From contig CABUCP010000231.1 in assembly GCA_902490055.1 (NCBI GenBank), positions 1-5,811 on the forward strand: a DNA stretch of 5,811 nucleotides, in the 5' to 3' direction. The notes under the pieces are model-generated. The model was not told the DNA's origin and searched no databases. It saw only the letters and a program-made list of their open reading frames with translations. This document shows positions 1 to 5,811 of the stretch, piece by piece. The translations under genes were made by a program, and so were the position numbers. Within the stretch, counting starts at the first letter, position 1. The number at the start of each line of letters is the position of its first letter. This DNA comes from an uncultured Klebsiella sp. Its GTDB lineage: Bacteria; Pseudomonadota; Gammaproteobacteria; Enterobacterales; Enterobacteriaceae.

Positions 1-28
1 CAAAAAACAATTCTTTTCCACGCCGCTT

Positions 29-43
29 CGAGAGCATATCTCG
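29..43. repeat. Short perfect inverted repeat in the brnQ leader
   Basis: CGAGA (29-33) and TCTCG (39-43) are perfect reverse complements around a 5-base spacer. As RNA this would be a weak 5-bp hairpin; as DNA it could be a small operator half-site pair. It lies about 100 bases before brnQ, in what should be the phoR-brnQ intergenic region. No T-tract follows, so it is not a terminator. A repeat this short can occur by chance, so a function is only a possibility. Confidence 0.25.
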
Positions 44-58
44 CTGAGTTTACAGGCA

Positions 59-133
59 ATGGCCGCTGTATCATCCCGAAAGGAAGGCACGGTATTTTTC
101 CGTTTTTTACAACACCACATCCACAGGCAGTAA
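59..133 (+). CDS. Possible 24-codon leader ORF upstream of brnQ
   Basis: An ATG at 59 opens a 24-codon frame ending in TAA at 131-133, just before brnQ. The product would begin [10 protein letters not shown] and end FLQHHIHRQ. It is basic and not rich in Leu, Ile or Val, so it does not look like a classical branched-chain attenuator peptide. The only Shine-Dalgarno-like bases, AGG at 54-56, are about 2 bases from the ATG, which is too close for good initiation. The stop overlaps the next ATG as TAATG. This may be a chance frame; the stop/start overlap chain is the only reason to list it. Confidence 0.15.
   Translation: MAAVSSRKEGTVFFRFLQHHIHRQ
69..74 (+). promoter_or_regulatory. Candidate -10 element for brnQ
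   Basis: TATCAT at 69-74 matches the sigma-70 -10 consensus at 5 of 6 positions, and TG lies directly before it. The best -35-like hexamer, TTTACA at 49-54, is only 14 bases upstream, shorter than the usual 16-18, so the pair is imperfect. If used, transcription would begin near 81 and give a leader of about 60 bases containing the 89-108 hairpin. This is a motif match only, and the true promoter could lie left of the window. Confidence 0.22.
89..108 (+). terminator. Weak terminator-like hairpin before brnQ
   Basis: ACGG (89-92) pairs with CCGT (100-103) across a 7-base T-rich loop, followed by T at 104-108. The shape is that of an intrinsic terminator, but the 4-bp stem is weak. It could end transcripts from the upstream phoBR side, act as an attenuator in the brnQ leader, or do nothing. 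An alternative pairing, GGAA (82-85) with TTCC (98-101), is mutually exclusive with it. Confidence 0.25.
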
Positions 134-144
134 TGAATTTATGA
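133..144 (+). CDS. Three-codon mini-ORF overlapping the brnQ start
   Basis: ATG AAT TTA TGA (Met-Asn-Leu-stop) begins at 133, and its TGA overlaps the brnQ ATG as ATGA (141-144). AGG at 125-127 sits 5 bases before this ATG, a good Shine-Dalgarno distance. The same AGG is 13 bases from the brnQ ATG, too far for efficient direct use. The arrangement therefore suggests that ribosomes load at 133, stop at 142-144 and restart at brnQ. The one sense codon before the stop is UUA-Leu, and BrnQ imports leucine. The coupling is inferred from spacing alone. Confidence 0.3.
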   Translation: MNL

Positions 145-1460
145 CCCATCAGTTAAAATCTCGCGACATCATTGCGCTGGGCTTTATGACCTTCGCGCTG
201 TTCGTCGGCGCAGGCAACATTATCTTCCCTCCGATGGTTGGCTTACAGGCCGGCGAACACGTCTGGACCGCAGCCATTGGCTTCCTGATTACCGCCGTGG
301 GTCTGCCGGTGCTAACGGTGGTCGCGCTGGCGAAAGTCGGCGGCGGCGTTGAGCGTCTGAGCTCGCCGATCGGTAAAGTCGCAGGTATTCTGCTGGCGGT
401 GGTGTGTTACCTGGCGGTAGGGCCGCTGTTCGCGACCCCGCGTACCGCAACCGTTTCATTTGAAGTGGGGATTGCCCCGCTGACCGGCGACGGCGCGCTG
501 CCGCTGCTGATTTATAGCGTCATCTATTTTGCGCTGGTGATTCTGGTCTCCCTCTATCCGGGCAAACTGCTGGATACCGTCGGCAACTTCCTGGCGCCGC
601 TGAAAATTATCGCTCTGATCGTGCTGGCCGTCGCGGCCGTTATCTGGCCGGCTGGCCCGATTAGCGACGCGATGGAAGCCTATCGCACCGCGCCGTTCTC
701 TAACGGCTTCGTCAACGGCTATCTGACGATGGATACCCTCGGGGCGATGGTCTTTGGCATCGTGATTGTTAACGCCGCGCGTTCCCGCGGGGTTAGCGAA
801 GCGCGTCTGCTGACCCGCTATACCGTGTGGGCTGGTCTGATGGCCGGCGTGGGCCTGACGCTGCTGTATCTGGCGTTGTTCCGCCTGGGTTCCGATAGCG
901 CGACGCTGGTGGATCAGTCGGCAAACGGCGCGGCTATCCTCCACTCCTATGTGCAGCATACCTTTGGCGGCGCGGGCAGCTTCCTGCTGGCGGCACTGAT
1001 TTTCATCGCCTGTCTGGTTACCGCGGTTGGTCTGACCTGCGCCTGCGCCGAGTTCTTCGCGCAGTATCTGCCGCTGTCATACCGTTCGCTGGTCTTTATT
1101 CTGGGGCTGTTCTCCATGGCGGTTTCCAACCTGGGCCTCAGCCACCTGATTCAGATTTCGATTCCGGTGTTAACCGCCATTTATCCGCCGTGTATCGCAC
1201 TGGTGGTATTAAGCTTTACCCGCGGTTGGTGGCATAATTCCTCCCGCGTTATCGCACCGGCAATGTTTATCAGCCTGATGTTTGGTATCATTGACGGCGT
1301 TAAAGCATCGGCGTTCGCGGCTATCATGCCGGAATGGACCGCGCGTCTGCCGCTGGCGGAGCAAGGTCTGGCATGGTTGATGCCGACGGCGGTGATGGCC
1401 GTGCTGGCCGCGATTATCGATCGCGCAGCGGGTCGCCAGGTGGTGTCAAAAGCCCACTAA
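141..1460 (+). CDS. brnQ: Branched-chain amino acid:cation symporter BrnQ
   Basis: BrnQ imports leucine, isoleucine and valine across the inner membrane by cation (Na+) symport and belongs to the LIVCS family. The 439-residue product equals the E. coli length as I recall it. The start [20 protein letters not shown], the segment [13 protein letters not shown] (22-34) and the stretch [16 protein letters not shown] (93-108) are hallmark family sequence. About 12 hydrophobic segments are visible, roughly at 10-30, 42-64, 79-99, 119-139, 148-170, 196-213, 227-248, 280-306, 315-334, 337-359, 370-390 and 406-426. There is no cleavable signal peptide, as expected for a polytopic permease. ATG 141 is chosen because the N-terminus matches the family, although no Shine-Dalgarno sits at the right distance; translation may be coupled to the mini-ORF at 133. 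A strong terminator follows 22 bases after the stop, so this looks like a single-gene unit. The frame is intact. Confidence 0.97.
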   Translation: MTHQLKSRDIIALGFMTFALFVGAGNIIFPPMVGLQAGEHVWTAAIGFLITAVGLPVLTVVALAKVGGGVERLSSPIGKVAGILLAVVCYLAVGPLFATPRTATVSFEVGIAPLTGDGALPLLIYSVIYFALVILVSLYPGKLLDTVGNFLAPLKIIALIVLAVAAVIWPAGPISDAMEAYRTAPFSNGFVNGYLTMDTLGAMVFGIVIVNAARSRGVSEARLLTRYTVWAGLMAGVGLTLLYLALFRLGSDSATLVDQSANGAAILHSYVQHTFGGAGSFLLAALIFIACLVTAVGLTCACAEFFAQYLPLSYRSLVFILGLFSMAVSNLGLSHLIQISIPVLTAIYPPCIALVVLSFTRGWWHNSSRVIAPAMFISLMFGIIDGVKASAFAAIMPEWTARLPLAEQGLAWLMPTAVMAVLAAIIDRAAGRQVVSKAH

Positions 1461-1482
1461 CCGACGCTTTATTCAGGTGTTT

Positions 1483-1520
1483 AACCACGGGACTTAAGGT
1501 CCCGTGGTTTTTTGTTTTTT
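1483..1520 (+). terminator. Strong intrinsic terminator of brnQ
   Basis: AACCACGGGAC (1483-1493) and GTCCCGTGGTT (1499-1509) form a perfect 11-bp stem with a 5-base loop (TTAAG). A run of T broken by a single G continues to about 1521. This is a textbook Rho-independent terminator on the plus strand. It separates brnQ from proY and implies that proY needs its own promoter or depends on read-through. No matching A-tract lies on the left, so it should not act on the minus strand. Confidence 0.95.
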
Positions 1521-1532
1521 TGGTCATTCCCT

Positions 1533-1553
1533 TTTGCGTTTTGCCCCCGCAAA
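1533..1553. repeat. Inverted repeat between the brnQ terminator and proY
   Basis: TTTGCG (1533-1538) and CGCAAA (1548-1553) are perfect reverse complements separated by 9 bases (TTTTGCCCC). They lie about 30 bases before the proY start, where an operator or a leader hairpin would be expected. I see no convincing sigma-70 -35/-10 pair between 1510 and 1583. The repeat could be an operator, an mRNA structure or coincidence. Confidence 0.3.
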
Positions 1554-1573
1554 GCACAAACGAGAAAAACGGC

Positions 1574-1594
1574 ATGGAACACGATGGAAAGTAG
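1574..1594 (+). CDS. Six-codon mini-ORF overlapping the proY start
   Basis: ATG at 1574 opens a frame encoding MEHDGK with TAG at 1592-1594, so it overlaps the first codons of proY (ATG 1584) in another frame. The only Shine-Dalgarno-like sequence for proY (GGAA, 1576-1579) lies inside this mini-ORF. If ribosomes used 1574 they would compete with proY initiation. Upstream of 1574 the sequence offers only a weak purine run (GAGAAAAA). It may well be accidental. Confidence 0.15.
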   Translation: MEHDGK

Positions 1595-2957
1595 TAACAA
1601 GCTTAAGCGCGGGCTAAGTACCCGGCACATTCGCTTTATGGCTCTTGGTTCCGCAATTGGTACCGGCCTGTTCTACGGTTCGGCAGACGCCATTAAAATG
1701 GCGGGGCCGAGCGTACTGTTGGCATATATTATCGGCGGCGTGGCGGCGTATATCATTATGCGCGCGCTGGGTGAAATGTCGGTGCATAACCCTGCCGCCA
1801 GTTCTTTCTCGCGCTACGCGCAGGAAAACCTCGGCGGCCTGGCGGGCTATATCACCGGCTGGACCTACTGTTTTGAAATCCTGATCGTCGCGATAGCCGA
1901 CGTTACCGCCTTCGGTATCTACATGGGCGTCTGGTTCCCGGCAGTGCCGCACTGGATATGGGTACTGAGCGTGGTGCTGATTATCTGCGCCGTCAACCTG
2001 ATGAGCGTGAAGGTCTTCGGCGAACTCGAGTTCTGGTTCTCGTTCTTTAAAGTCGCCACCATCATCATCATGATTCTCGCCGGTTTCGGTATCATCATTT
2101 GGGGAATCGGCAACGGCGGTCAGCCGACCGGTATTCACAACCTGTGGAGCAACGGCGGCTTCTTTAGCAACGGCTGGCTGGGCATGGTGATGTCGTTGCA
2201 GATGGTGATGTTCGCCTACGGCGGTATTGAAATTATCGGCATCACCGCCGGTGAGGCCAAGGACCCGGAAAAATCTATCCCGCGCGCCATTAACTCGGTG
2301 CCGATGCGTATTCTGGTGTTTTATGTCGGTACACTGTTCGTCATTATGTCGATCTATCCGTGGAATCTGGTGGGCACCAACGGCAGTCCGTTCGTGATGA
2401 CCTTCCAGCATATGGGGATTACCTTCGCCGCCGGTATTCTGAACTTCGTGGTGCTGACCGCGTCGCTGTCGGCGATTAATAGCGATGTTTTCGGCGTGGG
2501 GCGTATGCTGCACGGAATGGCCGAGCAGGGCAGCGCGCCAAAGGTGTTTGCCAGGACCTCACGCCGCGGTACCCCGTGGGTAACGGTGATGGTCATGACC
2601 ATCGCGCTGCTGTTTGCGGTGTATCTCAACTACATCATGCCGGAAAACGTCTTCCTGGTTATTGCTTCGCTGGCGACTTTTGCCACGGTGTGGGTGTGGA
2701 TTATGATCTTGCTGTCGCAAATCGCTTTCCGTCGCCGCCTGTCGCCGGAAGAAGTTAAAGCGCTGAAGTTTAAAGTGCCGGGCGGCGTGGCGACCACCGT
2801 GGTTGGTCTGGTATTCCTGGTCTTTATCATCGCGCTTATCGGCTACCATCCTGATACTCGCATTTCGCTGTACGTCGGCTTTGCGTGGATTGCGCTGCTG
2901 CTGGTGGGTTGGAAAATTAAGACCCGCCGCGACCGCCGGTTGGCCCAGGCGCAGTAA
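1584..2957 (+). CDS. proY: APC-family amino acid permease ProY (proline-specific permease)
   Basis: ProY is an inner-membrane permease of the amino acid transporter branch of the APC superfamily. In E. coli it is described as a cryptic proline transporter, so the substrate is assigned by homology only. From ATG 1584 the protein has 457 residues, equal to the E. coli length as I recall it. The motif [12 protein letters not shown] (22-33) is the broken TM1 region that binds the substrate carboxylate in this family. [10 protein letters not shown] (210-219) marks TM6, and [14 protein letters not shown] (223-236) is the conserved loop after it. About 12 membrane segments can be placed at 17-37, 40-61, 85-110, 122-143, 153-175, 197-220, 240-260, 277-297, 330-350, 354-381, 401-420 and 426-445. 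The frame is open back to a TTG at 1512, but that lies in the brnQ terminator T-tract and is not credible. GGAA at 1576-1579 serves ATG 1584. No clear promoter is visible, which fits a poorly expressed gene. The frame is intact. Confidence 0.95.
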   Translation: MESSNKLKRGLSTRHIRFMALGSAIGTGLFYGSADAIKMAGPSVLLAYIIGGVAAYIIMRALGEMSVHNPAASSFSRYAQENLGGLAGYITGWTYCFEILIVAIADVTAFGIYMGVWFPAVPHWIWVLSVVLIICAVNLMSVKVFGELEFWFSFFKVATIIIMILAGFGIIIWGIGNGGQPTGIHNLWSNGGFFSNGWLGMVMSLQMVMFAYGGIEIIGITAGEAKDPEKSIPRAINSVPMRILVFYVGTLFVIMSIYPWNLVGTNGSPFVMTFQHMGITFAAGILNFVVLTASLSAINSDVFGVGRMLHGMAEQGSAPKVFARTSRRGTPWVTVMVMTIALLFAVYLNYIMPENVFLVIASLATFATVWVWIMILLSQIAFRRRLSPEEVKALKFKVPGGVATTVVGLVFLVFIIALIGYHPDTRISLYVGFAWIALLLVGWKIKTRRDRRLAQAQ

Positions 2958-2967
2958 TTCTTCGCTC

Positions 2968-2998
2968 TTCCGGGCCAGGCCTTTGCTCTGGCCCGGGA
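2968..2998 (+). terminator. GC-rich stem-loop after proY, lacking a T-tract
   Basis: CCGGGCCAG (2970-2978) pairs perfectly with CTGGCCCGG (2988-2996) around a 9-base loop. One wobble pair and one A-T pair can extend the base. No run of T follows; the next bases are GAATATCG and then a C-rich, G-poor stretch. It is therefore not a normal intrinsic terminator. It could stabilise the 3' end of the proY mRNA, with Rho-dependent termination in the following C-rich tract. The hairpin is clear; its role is inferred. Confidence 0.55.
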
Positions 2999-3003
2999 AT
3001 ATC

Positions 3004-3027
3004 GCTCCTCCTCCTTTCTCCTCCCCC
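3004..3027 (-). promoter_or_regulatory. Putative tandem MalT boxes controlling malZ
   Basis: The MalT activator box is recalled as GGGGA(T/G)GAGG. Read on the minus strand, 3017-3026 matches it at 9 of 10 positions. A second copy at 3004-3013 matches 8 of 10 and leaves a 3-base gap between the two direct repeats. An overlapping register at 3007-3016 also scores 8 of 10. E. coli malZ is a known MalT-regulon gene, and MalT promoters commonly carry a direct repeat of boxes with the proximal one near -38. That places the malZ transcription start near 3059, about 43 bases before the ATG. The expected -10 region (about 3047-3052, AGTCAT) is a poor match, as is common for activator-dependent promoters. 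The tract is low-complexity TCC repeat, which lowers specificity. Confidence 0.6.
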
Positions 3028-3093
3028 AATTATTCTATTGATGATGAGTCATACGCCTGTCCGCTGTGGCAAGGTGTGGCCATTACGCAAAAA

Positions 3094-3104
3094 GAGGAAT
3101 AATG
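3094..3104 (+). promoter_or_regulatory. malZ ribosome binding site and tandem start codons
   Basis: GAGG at 3094-3097 lies 4 bases before ATG 3102 and 7 bases before the adjacent in-frame ATG 3105. The second spacing is closer to optimal and would give MLKAWHLP, matching the recalled E. coli N-terminus. The first adds one Met. The upstream in-frame GTG at 3066 has no such site and would add 12 residues unlike the family. Confidence 0.7.
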
Positions 3105-4922
3105 ATGTTGAAGGCCTGGCACCTGCCGGTTGCTCCTTTTATCAAAGAGCAACAGGAACGACTCTTTATTACGCTGTGGCTTAGCGGCGAGGCGATGCCG
3201 CAGCGGATTACGCTACGCGCGGAAGAGGATAATGAAGAGCTGTCATTGCCGATGCAGCGCCTGCGCCAATCGCCGCGCCCCGGCGTCGTTGCATGGCGCG
3301 GGGAGATAAACCTCGCGCACGGCCAGCCGCGCCGCCGCTATAGCTTCAAGCTGTTGTGGGCAGACCGCCAGCTGTGGTTTACCCCGCAGGGGTTGCAGCG
3401 TTTCCCGCCGGCGCGGCTGGAGCAGTTTGCCGTCGATCTACCGGATAGCGGACCACAGTGGGTCGCCGACCAAGTCTTTTATCAAATCTTCCCCGATCGT
3501 TTCGCCCGCAGCGACGCGCGTGAAGCCGGGCAGGACGAGGTTTATTATCACCATGCGGCCGGCCAGGATATTGTGCTGAAAGCGTGGGATGAACCGTTGA
3601 CCGGCGAAGCCGGCGGTTCGACCTTTTACGGCGGCGATCTCGATGGGATCAGCGAAAAGCTCCCGTACCTGAAGCAGCTTGGCGTCACCGCGCTATATCT
3701 TAATCCGGTTTTCGTCGCCCCCAGCGTGCATAAATATGATACCGCAGATTACCGCCGCGTCGATCCGCAGTTCGGCGGCGACGCCGCGCTGCTGCGTCTA
3801 CGGGAGAATACGCAGCGTGAAGGAATGCGTCTGATCCTCGACGGCGTGTTTAACCATACCGGCGACTCGCATCCGTGGTTCGATCGCCATCAGCAGGCGA
3901 GCAGCGGCGCCTGTCATCAGCCGGACTCACCGTGGCGCGAGTGGTTTACCTTCTCGCCGGAGGGAACGGCGCATAATTGGCTGGGCTATGCCAGCCTGCC
4001 GAAGCTGGATTACCGATCCACGAGCTTGATTAACGAAATCTATGCCGGTGAGGACAGCGTCGTGCGCCACTGGCTGAAAGCGCCGTGGAGCATGGACGGT
4101 TGGCGGCTGGATGTGGTGCATATGCTGGGCGAGGACGGCGGCGCGCGCAATAACCTGCGCCATATTGCCGGTATCACCCAGGCAGCGAAGCAGGAGCTGC
4201 CAGAAGCCTTTGTCTTCGGCGAACATTTTGGCGACGCGCGCCAGTGGCTGCAGGCCGATGCCGAAGATGCGGCGATGAACTATCGCGGCTTTACGTTCCC
4301 GCTATGGGGTTTCCTCGCCAATACCGATATATCCTACGATCCGCAGAAAATCGATGCCCAGACCTGCATGGCGTGGATGGATAATTATCGCGCCGGGCTG
4401 TCGCATCAGCAGCAGTTGCGGATGTTTAATCAACTGGATAGTCACGATACCGCCCGTTTTAAATCCTTGCTCGGTAAAGATGTCGCGCGACTGCCGCTGG
4501 CGGTGGTGTGGCTATTCTGCTGGCCGGGCGTGCCGTGTATTTATTACGGCGATGAAGTCGGCGTCGATGGCAACAACGATCCGTTTTGCCGTAAGCCGTT
4601 CCCGTGGGATCCGGCGCTGCAGGATGAGACGCTGCTGGGGTTGTATAAACGCATGACCATCTTGCGTAAGGGCCACCAGGCGCTGCGCTACGGCGGCTGC
4701 CAGGTGATTTATGCCGAAGACAACGTGGTGGTGTTTGCCCGCGTTTATAAACAGCAGCGGGTGCTGGTGGCGATTAACCGCGGCGAGGCCTGCGAAGTGG
4801 TACTGGAGGCGTCGCCGCTGCTGGAAGGAAAGACGTGGCAGCGCAAAGAAGGGGCGGGCGATCTGCACGATGACGTGCTGAGCCTACCCGCGATTTCCGC
4901 AAGCGTATGGTGTAGCCGTTAA
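3102..4922 (+). CDS. malZ: Maltodextrin glucosidase MalZ (GH13)
   Basis: MalZ is a cytoplasmic alpha-glucosidase that releases glucose from the reducing end of maltodextrins of three or more units. It works beside MalP and MalQ. From ATG 3102 the protein has 606 residues (605 from ATG 3105), the family length. An N-terminal beta-sandwich-like domain (about 1-115) precedes the GH13 barrel, followed by a small C-terminal domain (from about 520). All four GH13 signatures are present: DGVFNH (247-252); GWRLDVVHM (333-341) with the presumed nucleophile D337; GEHF with the presumed acid/base E374; and NQLDSHD (443-449) with the transition-state aspartate D449. [17 protein letters not shown] is also typical. 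There is no signal peptide, consistent with a cytoplasmic enzyme. The MalT-like boxes upstream suggest maltotriose-responsive activation. The stop codon TAA (4920-4922) overlaps the stop of the opposite-strand LysR gene, and no terminator lies between them. The frame is intact. Confidence 0.97.
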   Translation: MMLKAWHLPVAPFIKEQQERLFITLWLSGEAMPQRITLRAEEDNEELSLPMQRLRQSPRPGVVAWRGEINLAHGQPRRRYSFKLLWADRQLWFTPQGLQRFPPARLEQFAVDLPDSGPQWVADQVFYQIFPDRFARSDAREAGQDEVYYHHAAGQDIVLKAWDEPLTGEAGGSTFYGGDLDGISEKLPYLKQLGVTALYLNPVFVAPSVHKYDTADYRRVDPQFGGDAALLRLRENTQREGMRLILDGVFNHTGDSHPWFDRHQQASSGACHQPDSPWREWFTFSPEGTAHNWLGYASLPKLDYRSTSLINEIYAGEDSVVRHWLKAPWSMDGWRLDVVHMLGEDGGARNNLRHIAGITQAAKQELPEAFVFGEHFGDARQWLQADAEDAAMNYRGFTFPLWGFLANTDISYDPQKIDAQTCMAWMDNYRAGLSHQQQLRMFNQLDSHDTARFKSLLGKDVARLPLAVVWLFCWPGVPCIYYGDEVGVDGNNDPFCRKPFPWDPALQDETLLGLYKRMTILRKGHQALRYGGCQVIYAEDNVVVFARVYKQQRVLVAINRGEACEVVLEASPLLEGKTWQRKEGAGDLHDDVLSLPAISASVWCSR

Positions 4923-5811
4923 TGATAAAGCTGGCTCAGACTTGGGTCCCGCAGGATAGCTTCCCGCCACCAGCGTTGAGCCAGACCATCATTGCCGCTA
5001 CGCCAGGCCATATAGGTAATATCTTTCTCCCGACATGAAATAACGGGTTTCTCCACCAGTTCGCCGCGCTCGAGCCACGGGCGGGCGATGTGGCGCGGCA
5101 GAAACCCGCATCCCAGCCCGGCGCGTAGCAGCGCGACTTTAGTGGCGAAATCATCCACTCGGATCTGTTCTTGTTCATCGAGCAGATTGCTGTTCAGCGG
5201 ATGACAGTAGCGGGCGCTATCGCTGATGACCACCGCGCGATGCAGGCTGAGCTGTTTATTGGTGAGCGGTTGGCTGGTTTCCGCCAGCGGGTGGTTTGGC
5301 GCGACGACGAAAACATTGTCCATCGCGCCGAGCATTTTCCACGACCATTCCGCCGATGTCGGCGGCTCGTTTATCGCCCCAAGAATAATATCCGCACCGT
5401 TATGGGTCAGCTCTTCCCATGAGCCCGCCAGCGTGTGGTGGGTAAAGTTAAGCCGGGTTTGCGGATGCTGGGCGTAGAACTCGGCGATCAGCGGCAGCAG
5501 CGCCTGGAAGGGAAAAGAGTCGTCAAGCGCGATGGCCAGATCCCGCTCCCAGCCGGCGCTCAGCAGCTGTGCCTGTTTTTCCAGGTCGTTGGCGGCATTC
5601 AGCAGCAAGCGCCCCTTTTCCAGCATTATTTTCCCGGTATCGGTAAACTTCGCCCGGTGTCCGGAACGATCAAGCAGGGTGATATTCAGATCGCTTTCCA
5701 GTTTTTGGATCATGTAGCTCAGCGCGGCAGGGGTTTTAAACAGCGACTCGGCGGCCAGCGCAAACGAGCCATGTTTATCCAGCGCATCGAGAATTAACAA
5801 CACATCAAGGT
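4919..5811 (-). CDS. LysR-type transcriptional regulator, YhaJ-like (5' end outside window)
   Basis: This is a LysR-family DNA-binding regulator. Counting from the GTG at 5803, the winged helix-turn-helix covers about residues 1-57 ([20 protein letters not shown], then [14 protein letters not shown]). A linker helix spans about 58-85, and a periplasmic-binding-protein-like effector domain runs from about 88 to 290. The pattern GSFA-ALSY-QKLE-DRSGHR-KFT and the late MAWR motif resemble E. coli YhaJ, so it probably belongs to that subfamily. The effector and targets are unknown. The frame stays open to the window edge, with Leu-Asp codons directly before the GTG. By comparison with YhaJ about 10 residues are missing, so the true start probably lies roughly 20 bases beyond the window; GTG 5803 is probably internal. 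It converges on malZ with a 4-base overlap. It could regulate a divergent neighbour to the right, as many LysR genes do, but that region is not visible. The frame is intact within the window. Confidence 0.9.
   Translation of the reverse strand, partial: LDVLLILDALDKHGSFALAAESLFKTPAALSYMIQKLESDLNITLLDRSGHRAKFTDTGKIMLEKGRLLLNAANDLEKQAQLLSAGWERDLAIALDDSFPFQALLPLIAEFYAQHPQTRLNFTHHTLAGSWEELTHNGADIILGAINEPPTSAEWSWKMLGAMDNVFVVAPNHPLAETSQPLTNKQLSLHRAVVISDSARYCHPLNSNLLDEQEQIRVDDFATKVALLRAGLGCGFLPRHIARPWLERGELVEKPVISCREKDITYMAWRSGNDGLAQRWWREAILRDPSLSQLYH

Noticed and set aside
456..959. 167-codon minus-strand frame inside brnQ
   Set aside because: It is a shadow of brnQ with a low-complexity His/Gln/Arg composition and no start signal or family resemblance.
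1512..1583. N-terminal extension of proY from the TTG at 1512
   Set aside because: This start lies in the T-tract of the brnQ terminator and would add 24 residues not seen in ProY. ATG 1584 gives the family length.
1614..2513. Long open frame (299 codons) on the minus strand inside proY
   Set aside because: It is antisense to an intact, well-recognised permease. Its product is rich in His, Asn, Asp and Arg, typical of the reverse complement of membrane-protein codons, with no recognisable domain.
2559..3029. 156-codon minus-strand frame over the proY 3' end and intergenic region
   Set aside because: Most of it is antisense to proY. Its start falls in the MalT-like tract, where GGAGGAG on the minus strand mimics a ribosome site only because of the repeat.
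3040..3049. A third, plus-strand MalT-like box (GATGATGAGT)
   Set aside because: It matches only 7 of 10 positions, points the opposite way, and would overlap the predicted -10 region.
3066..3101. N-terminal extension of malZ from the GTG at 3066
   Set aside because: There is no Shine-Dalgarno sequence, and the extra residues do not resemble MalZ. GAGG at 3094-3097 points to the tandem ATGs.
4914..4936. AGCC/GGCT inverted repeat at the malZ-LysR junction as a bidirectional terminator
   Set aside because: The stem is only 4 bp with a 15-base loop and no T-tract on either strand.

Overview
The window looks like a stretch of enterobacterial chromosome at the phoR-brnQ-proY-malZ locus. The encoded BrnQ (439 aa), ProY (457 aa) and MalZ (about 605 aa) have the lengths and near-complete sequence character I recall for the Escherichia coli proteins. 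The GC-rich third codon positions suggest a Klebsiella-, Raoultella- or Enterobacter-like member of the Enterobacteriaceae rather than E. coli. This is judged from recall, not from a search.

Layout. Bases 1-140 are the noncoding leader of brnQ, with small inverted repeats and very short overlapping reading frames. Bases 141-1460 encode BrnQ, a sodium-coupled branched-chain amino acid importer. A strong intrinsic terminator (1483-1520) closes that unit. Bases 1584-2957 encode ProY, an APC-family permease annotated in E. coli as a cryptic proline transporter. A GC-rich stem-loop without a T-tract follows it. A C-rich tract (about 3004-3027), read on the minus strand, contains two close matches to the MalT activator box and probably forms the malZ control region. 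Bases 3102-4922 encode MalZ, a cytoplasmic maltodextrin glucosidase with all GH13 catalytic motifs intact. On the minus strand, from 4919 past the right edge, lies a LysR-type regulator resembling YhaJ. Its 3' end is interlocked with the malZ stop codon, and its first roughly 10 codons lie outside the window.

How the genes relate. BrnQ and ProY are inner-membrane amino acid importers but look separately transcribed. MalZ belongs to maltodextrin breakdown and is expected to answer to MalT. The LysR gene converges on malZ. In E. coli K-12 the gene convergent with malZ is, as I recall, acpH, so the LysR gene is the one accessory-looking element here. I see no mobile element, RNA gene, CRISPR array or broken gene, and nothing that amounts to a new multi-gene system. 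The points worth a second look are mostly regulatory: the brnQ leader, the MalT-like tract, the interlocked stops and the LysR gene.
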